Source: JASHUC01 sp035606175 (lineage in GTDB: Bacteria; Pseudomonadota; Gammaproteobacteria; Steroidobacterales; Steroidobacteraceae). From it: a DNA stretch of 64,000 nt. Positions 59,875-64,000 of this stretch are shown piece after piece. The stretch spans positions 1-64,000 of the forward strand of contig DATNFW010000065.1 in assembly GCA_035606175.1 (NCBI GenBank), in the 5' to 3' direction. Numbering within the stretch: position 1 is the stretch's first letter; each line of letters opens with the position of its first letter. The translations under genes were made by a program, and so were the position numbers. The notes under the pieces were generated by a model. The model saw only the letters and a list, made by a program, of their open reading frames with translations, did no database searches and was not told where the DNA came from.

Positions 59875-61964
59875 CAGATGATCACTCGCTTATCGGGCGG
59901 CAGGTACATCCGATCGCCGGGCTTCACATCGAACGCCTTGTAGAACGCGGGCTGATTGCGCAGCGGCAGCGTCGCGCGAACCGATACCGGGGAGTGTGGA
60001 TCTGCCTTCAAGAGCAGCACCATCATGGCATCGCGGGTCTTTCCCCGCCAAACCTGCGAGAACGCAATGTAGAAACGCTGATCGCCGGTGAAGCTATCGA
60101 TGACCGGCGCGAGCGCGCCGTGCAGCGCGATCTGGTACGCCTTGTATGCGATCGCGAGCCCGGAGTTGTCGGCGATGTTCTCCCCGAGCGTGAGCTTGCC
60201 GTTCACGTGATAACCCCTGAGGGGCTCGGCCGCATCGTATTGCGCGACGAGCGCCGCGGTCTTCGCCGCGAAGCGCTCGTGATCGGCTTTCGTCCACCAG
60301 TCGCGTAAGTTGCCGCTCGCATCGTACTGACTGCCCTGATCGTCGAAGCCGTGACTCATCTCGTGTCCGATCACCGCGCCGATCGCACCGTAGTTGGCGG
60401 CATCGTCCGCCTGCGGGTTGAAGAACGGTGGCTGCATGACCGCGGCCGGGAAAACGATCTCGTTGAGGTCCGGGCGGTAGTATGCGTTGATCGTCTGCGG
60501 GGTCATCTCCCATTCCTCGCGATCGATCGGCTTGCCGAGCTTCGCGATCTGGCGGCGGTACTCGAACTCGCTCGCGCGGATCACGTTGCCGACGAGATCG
60601 CCGCGAACGATGGAAAGGGTGCTGTAGTCCCGCCAGCGGTTCGGATAGCCGATCTTGGTGCGCAGCCGGGAGAGCTTCTCCTCAGCCTGCTTCTTCGTCT
60701 GCGGACCCATCCAGTCGAGCGCTTCGATGTCGCGCCGGTACGCGCTCAGCAGATTGCCGACGAGCACCTGCATACGCGCCTTGGATTGCGGCGGGAAATA
60801 CTTGGCGACGTAGAGCTTGCCGAGCGCCTCGCCGATCGCACCGTCGACGAGGTGGATCCCGCGCTTCCAGCGCGGCTGATTCTGCGGCGTTCCGCGCAGC
60901 ACCGCTCCGTAGAAGGCGAAATTCTCGTCGACGAACTTGCGCGGCAGAAGCGGCGCGGACTCCGAGAGCAGATGCCAGCGAAAGTAGCTCTTCCAGACCG
61001 CAAGCGGAGTGTCGTGCACGATGCGGTCGAGCGCCTGGAAATAGCTCGGCTCCCCGACGATGAGATAGTCGACCTTGTGAGCGATCCCAGCGGCCTCGAG
61101 GTAGCTGTTCCACCCCCAGCCCGGCATCAAACCCGCGAGCTTCGCATAAGGGGTCTTGTTGTACGTCTTCACCGGATCGCGCAGCTCGACCTTGGTCCAC
61201 TGCGCCCGCGCGATCGAGGTCTCGAGGGCGAGAATCTCGGCCGCTTCGCGCTTCGAATGCGTGGCGGATTCCCCGGCGAGCTCGAGCATGCGCGCGATGT
61301 GCGCCTGGTATTTCTCCCGCGTCGCCTTCAGCCGCGCATCGTTGTCGCGCAGGTAGTAGTCGCGATCGGGCAGGCCGAGGCCGCTTTGATCGATGCCCAC
61401 TGCGTATTTGGTCGAATCGCGCGCGTCGGGCCCGACGCCGATGTCGTACGGGGCCGTCACGCCGATTTGCGAATAGTGCGCAATGAGCGCGGGCAGCTCC
61501 GCTTTGGATTTCAACGCGTCGATGCGCGCGAGCTCCGCCCGCAGAGGCTCGAGTCCCGCTGCCTCGATCGCAGCCTCATCCATGAAACTCGCATAGAGAT
61601 CGCCGACCTTCCGCGCCTCCGACCCGGGAGCCGCCGTTGTCGAGCGTGCCGCCTCTTCCACGATCCCGTGAAGCTGATCGAGGGTGCGGTCCGCGAGCTC
61701 GGTGGCCACCGAGAAGGAGGACCTGTCGGGTGGGATGGTCGCGTGCTCGAGCCAGCGGCCGTTCGCGTAATGATAGAAGTCGTCCTGCGGGCGAACGGCC
61801 GGGTTCATCCCGGCGATGTCGATGCCGACGAGATGCGCCGAAGTCGGGGCCGCGGTGGACCGCTCCGCGGCACTCGTCGCACCCGCCGCATCCGCCGCGA
61901 TCGCGGCAGTCACCGCACTGGCCATGAGTGTCATGATGGAAATAAAGTTGAGCAGTCTCGGCAC
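59871..61964 (-). CDS. secreted M13-family zinc metallopeptidase
   Basis: A 697-residue neprilysin-like peptidase. It has a signal sequence (residues 1-24), the N-terminal PQDDFYHYANGRWLEHATIP motif of M13, NAYYRPDLNEIVFPAAVMQPPFF, the zinc site VIGHEMSHGFDDQG (near residue 533) and the third ligand in GENIADNSGLAIAYKAY. The C-terminal CxxW-like ending is replaced by KRVIIW, common in bacterial members. It cleaves oligopeptides in the periplasm. The following phosphoesterase gene is translationally coupled. Confidence 0.94.
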   Translation of the reverse strand: MPRLLNFISIMTLMASAVTAAIAADAAGATSAAERSTAAPTSAHLVGIDIAGMNPAVRPQDDFYHYANGRWLEHATIPPDRSSFSVATELADRTLDQLHGIVEEAARSTTAAPGSEARKVGDLYASFMDEAAIEAAGLEPLRAELARIDALKSKAELPALIAHYSQIGVTAPYDIGVGPDARDSTKYAVGIDQSGLGLPDRDYYLRDNDARLKATREKYQAHIARMLELAGESATHSKREAAEILALETSIARAQWTKVELRDPVKTYNKTPYAKLAGLMPGWGWNSYLEAAGIAHKVDYLIVGEPSYFQALDRIVHDTPLAVWKSYFRWHLLSESAPLLPRKFVDENFAFYGAVLRGTPQNQPRWKRGIHLVDGAIGEALGKLYVAKYFPPQSKARMQVLVGNLLSAYRRDIEALDWMGPQTKKQAEEKLSRLRTKIGYPNRWRDYSTLSIVRGDLVGNVIRASEFEYRRQIAKLGKPIDREEWEMTPQTINAYYRPDLNEIVFPAAVMQPPFFNPQADDAANYGAIGAVIGHEMSHGFDDQGSQYDASGNLRDWWTKADHERFAAKTAALVAQYDAAEPLRGYHVNGKLTLGENIADNSGLAIAYKAYQIALHGALAPVIDSFTGDQRFYIAFSQVWRGKTRDAMMVLLLKADPHSPVSVRATLPLRNQPAFYKAFDVKPGDRMYLPPDKRVIIW

Positions 61965-62070
61965 GATTCAAGTCCTTTGGGCGGCAAGCCGACCGCGAGC
62001 GCACGAGCGCGGCATTATATCGTCCGGCCTATGGTCCGGCGGTCGCGTATCGGGCTGCCGCCAACCCTGA

Positions 62071-62076
62071 TAAATT
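62071..62076 (+). promoter_or_regulatory. candidate -10 box, near-leaderless transcript
   Basis: TAAATT (62071-62076) ends 7 bases before the ATG at 62084, so the transcript would start at or next to the start codon. The 118-bp divergent spacer shows no ribosome-binding site before that ATG. No good -35 box is seen. Confidence 0.3.
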
Positions 62077-62083
62077 TGTCCGC

Positions 62084-63058
62084 ATGCCTCTTCAGACGCA
62101 GTGGGCATTTCCCGCGGCGCTGCAGCCGACGCCCGATGAGGTCGACTTCGATCTCGCCGCGACGCTCCGCTCGGTGGTCATGGTGCACGCGGAAATTCCC
62201 GAGCGCGCATTCACCGCCTCGATCCTCGGCACCGAGCGCATCGGGAGCGGGGTCGTCATCGGTGCCGACGGCCTCGTGCTCACGATCGGGTATCTGATCA
62301 CCGAGGCGAGCACCATCTGGCTCACGACACACGACGGCCGCGTCGTGCCGGGCCATGCACTCGCGTACGATCAGACGAGCGGCTTCGGTCTCGTGCTGCC
62401 GCTCGGGAACCTCGATGCGCCCGCCGTCGCGCGCGGCTCGAGCGCCTCTGTCGGCGTCGGCGATGAAGTCATCGTGATGGGACACGGCGGCCTCGAGCAC
62501 TCGCTCAATGCGCGGATCATCGCCACCCGCGAGTTTGCGGGCTACTGGGAATACGTGCTCGATGAGGCACTCTTCACTGCGCCGCCTCACCCGGAGTGGG
62601 GCGGCACGGCGCTCGTCGGGCCGGACGGGCGGCTCCTCGGCATCGGCTCGCTACTCACTCAGGAGCGCTCGAGCGGCGAGGCCTTCGACGCAAACATGTT
62701 CGTCCCCATTCACCTCCTCGACCCCATCCTGGACGAGATGGTGCGCCTCGGGCGTCCCGACCGGCCGCCCCGGCCCTGGCTCGGACTCTACGCACGAGAG
62801 CTGCAGGATCGTCTGGTCATCGGCGGCCTCACACAGGGCGGCCCCGCGCACCGGGCGGGAGTGCGGCTCGGCGATGTCGTACTCGAGGTCGCCGGCGCAC
62901 CCGTCTCGAGCCTCGCTCAGTTGTTCCGCGGGATCTGGAGCGTCGGGTCCGCCGGGGCGGAGGTGCCCCTGACGCTCGAGCGAGGTGAGAGCACCGTTCG
63001 CGTGCGGGTGCCCTCCGCGGACCGCAACGACTTTTTGCTCAAACCGCGCCGGCACTGA
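62084..63058 (+). CDS. S1C trypsin-like PDZ protein lacking the catalytic triad
   Basis: A 324-residue protein with the fold pattern of DegP/HtrA proteases: GSGVVIGADGLVLTIGYLI, WEYVLDEALFTAPPHPEWGGTAL, then a C-terminal PDZ domain (about residues 230-315, WLGLYARELQDRLVIGGLTQGGPAHRAGVRLGDVVLEV). The catalytic histidine of TNNHVV is Y70 (TIGYLI), the DLAVL aspartate region reads SGFGLVL, and the GNSGGP serine position is W172 in EWGGTAL. It should be inactive as a protease. It lacks a signal peptide, so it may be a cytoplasmic scaffold or regulator. I recall similar sequences elsewhere in proteobacteria, so it is probably a conserved pseudo-enzyme. Confidence 0.85.
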   Translation: MPLQTQWAFPAALQPTPDEVDFDLAATLRSVVMVHAEIPERAFTASILGTERIGSGVVIGADGLVLTIGYLITEASTIWLTTHDGRVVPGHALAYDQTSGFGLVLPLGNLDAPAVARGSSASVGVGDEVIVMGHGGLEHSLNARIIATREFAGYWEYVLDEALFTAPPHPEWGGTALVGPDGRLLGIGSLLTQERSSGEAFDANMFVPIHLLDPILDEMVRLGRPDRPPRPWLGLYARELQDRLVIGGLTQGGPAHRAGVRLGDVVLEVAGAPVSSLAQLFRGIWSVGSAGAEVPLTLERGESTVRVRVPSADRNDFLLKPRRH

Positions 63059-63485
63059 ATCGCGGTGCGCCCGCGCCCTCCGCGGCGCTCGCCCAGTGCC
63101 AATACGACGGCGCCCGCCGGGAGCACTCTGCCGCCACGGGCTCCGGAACCCTCCACGGACGCGGCAGCGCGTACTTACGCGCAATTCCTACAAGGGACCC
63201 GAGACATTCGCCAGGCTCGATCCGCTCATCGGAGCCCGTCCAGCGATGGACGAATTCCGCGCGAGCGACGATCTCCTCGCGCAAGACCTCGAGGTATCGC
63301 AGTCCGCCTGCAGAGCCGAGCAGCCTCCGCCACGTCGCAGCCTCCGCATCGTCCACGAGCTCCTGCACGCAACCCTCGCAGAGGAGAATTCGCACACCGA
63401 GCTCCCCGAGCCGCTCCCTCAGCCATCGGCGGCCGATGCCGAGCCCAGGCACACAGCGATGAAGAGTGGAATCGATTATGCGCAT
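63039..63485 (-). CDS. protein of unknown function
   Basis: A 148-residue frame with good codon bias, MRIIDSTLHRCVPGLGIGRRWLRERLGELG at the start, cysteines at CEGCVQEL and GECLG, a helical middle (LRYLEVLREEIVARAEFVHRW) and a low-complexity end. I recognise no family. ATG 63485 is 9 bases from AGGGG; two further ATGs at 63491 and 63494 lie closer to it. Its 3' end overlaps the pseudo-protease stop by 20 bases. It sits 70 bp downstream of the truncated aminotransferase on the same strand. Confidence 0.55.
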   Translation of the reverse strand: MRIIDSTLHRCVPGLGIGRRWLRERLGELGVRILLCEGCVQELVDDAEAATWRRLLGSAGGLRYLEVLREEIVARAEFVHRWTGSDERIEPGECLGSLVGIARKYALPRPWRVPEPVAAECSRRAPSYWHWASAAEGAGAPRFSAGAV

Positions 63486-63555
63486 GACCATCATCCCCTA
63501 AGCGGCTTCGCAGCCTGCCGAGGTGACGCTTGCATCCGGCGTGCCAGCGCGAGCG

Positions 63556-64000
63556 CTAGCTGATGTGTTCGCGCAACACTCGGGTGAGCGCCTCGGCCAC
63601 CCGGCCCACATCTTCGTCGCGCATGGCCGGAAAGAGCGGCAACGTGAGGATGTTGCGTCCGACATACGCCGCGTGCGGGAAGTCCCCTGCGCGCCACCCG
63701 AGCCGTCGATAGAGCGCGAACCGGTGAATCGCCGGGTAGTGCACGCCCGTGCCGATGCCCGCCGCCTTCAAACGCGCCATCACCTCCGCGCGGGGGATCG
63801 AAAGCCGCTCCTCCGGCAACACGACCTGGAACATGTGCCAGTTGCTTTGCTCGAAATCGGGGAGCGGCAACCCCAAGCCGAGCTCCGCCGCCCCGCACTC
63901 GGCGAGCGCGCGGAAATAGGCGCGTGCGAGCTCACGGCGCCGCGCATTGAACGCCTCGAGATGCGGCAATTGACCGAGCCCGACTCGCGCGGCCACGTCC
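63556..64000 (-). CDS. DegT/DnrJ/EryC1-type sugar aminotransferase, 5' end cut off by window
   Basis: The C-terminal 148 residues of a PLP-dependent DegT/DnrJ/EryC1/StrS aminotransferase, which adds an amino group to nucleotide keto-sugars for surface glycans or antibiotics. Visible motifs are VAARVGLGQLPHLEAFNARRRELA, SNWHMFQVVLP, IGTGVHYPAIHRFALYR and NILTLPLFPAMRDEDVGRV, all typical of the last third. The frame remains open at the window edge, and the GTG at 63996 is an internal valine. The rest, including the PLP lysine, lies beyond position 64000. Confidence 0.88.
   Translation of the reverse strand, partial: DVAARVGLGQLPHLEAFNARRRELARAYFRALAECGAAELGLGLPLPDFEQSNWHMFQVVLPEERLSIPRAEVMARLKAAGIGTGVHYPAIHRFALYRRLGWRAGDFPHAAYVGRNILTLPLFPAMRDEDVGRVAEALTRVLREHIS

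Noticed and set aside
60351..62297. 648-codon forward open frame opposite the M13 peptidase
   Set aside because: It lies over a peptidase with an intact HEMSH site and is a typical high-GC shadow frame.
62084..63058. Active DegP/HtrA protease
   Set aside because: The catalytic His and Ser positions hold Tyr and Trp, so proteolysis by the normal mechanism is excluded.

Overview
The window is very GC-rich, densely packed chromosomal DNA. It carries Sec and Tat signal peptides, outer-membrane lipoproteins, tripartite efflux systems, a branched-chain keto-acid dehydrogenase operon and many secreted metallo- and serine peptidases. This gene content suggests an aerobic, protein- and aromatic-degrading soil or freshwater proteobacterium, most likely a gammaproteobacterium of the Steroidobacteraceae/Xanthomonadales type. 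That placement is inference from gene families, not from a marker gene. I see no tRNA, rRNA, CRISPR array, insertion sequence, phage gene or replication origin, and no gene-free stretch longer than 300 bases.

Layout. 1-6.7 kb: a secreted protein of unknown function, a tandem pair of carotenoid-oxygenase (lignostilbene-dioxygenase type) genes, one apparently cytoplasmic and one with a Tat signal, a secreted SnoaL-like protein, a predicted outer-membrane barrel and a secreted histidine phosphatase. 6.7-13 kb: small membrane protein, DUF488, PAP2 phosphatase, a 51-codon unlisted ORF, a one-haem cytochrome-like protein overlapped by a sirtuin gene, an isoaspartyl peptidase with its Lrp-type regulator, and a remnant of metH. 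13-18.8 kb: prolyl oligopeptidase, a methyltransferase remnant, a glycosyltransferase fused to an extra exported domain, and a divergent asparagine synthetase. 18.8-25.6 kb: a seven-gene MoxR/Bat (aerotolerance-type) operon in which every junction is a 4-base stop/start overlap. 25.6-31.7 kb: AI-2E-type permease, lytic transglycosylase, PBP7, GST and two exported NAD(P)-fold proteins.

31.7-37.6 kb: a threefold-repeat membrane protein and a MarR-OMF-EmrA-EmrB efflux operon with matching operator-like sites at two promoters. 37.7-49.9 kb: hydroxypyruvate isomerase-like protein, SDR, the ilvE-bkdA1-bkdA2-bkdB operon for branched-chain amino acids, a PSMA-like M28 peptidase, and alanine dehydrogenase with a divergent Lrp regulator around a palindrome. 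49.9-58.7 kb: a TauD/TfdA dioxygenase and a YbhGFSR-like ABC efflux operon with its own outer-membrane factor, controlled by a divergent TetR protein across a 38-bp palindrome. 58.6-64 kb: phosphoesterase and M13 peptidase, a trypsin-like protein that has lost its catalytic residues, an unknown protein, and the end of a DegT/DnrJ aminotransferase.

How the genes fit together: much of the window serves extracellular protein and peptide use (S9, M28, M13 and isoaspartyl peptidases, then ilvE/bkd and ald for the amino acids) and xenobiotic handling (ring-cleavage-like oxygenases, GST, two efflux pumps). The most notable points are the three exported NAD(P)-fold proteins, the pseudo-protease, the glycosyltransferase fusion, the two decaying gene fragments and the three well-formed operators.
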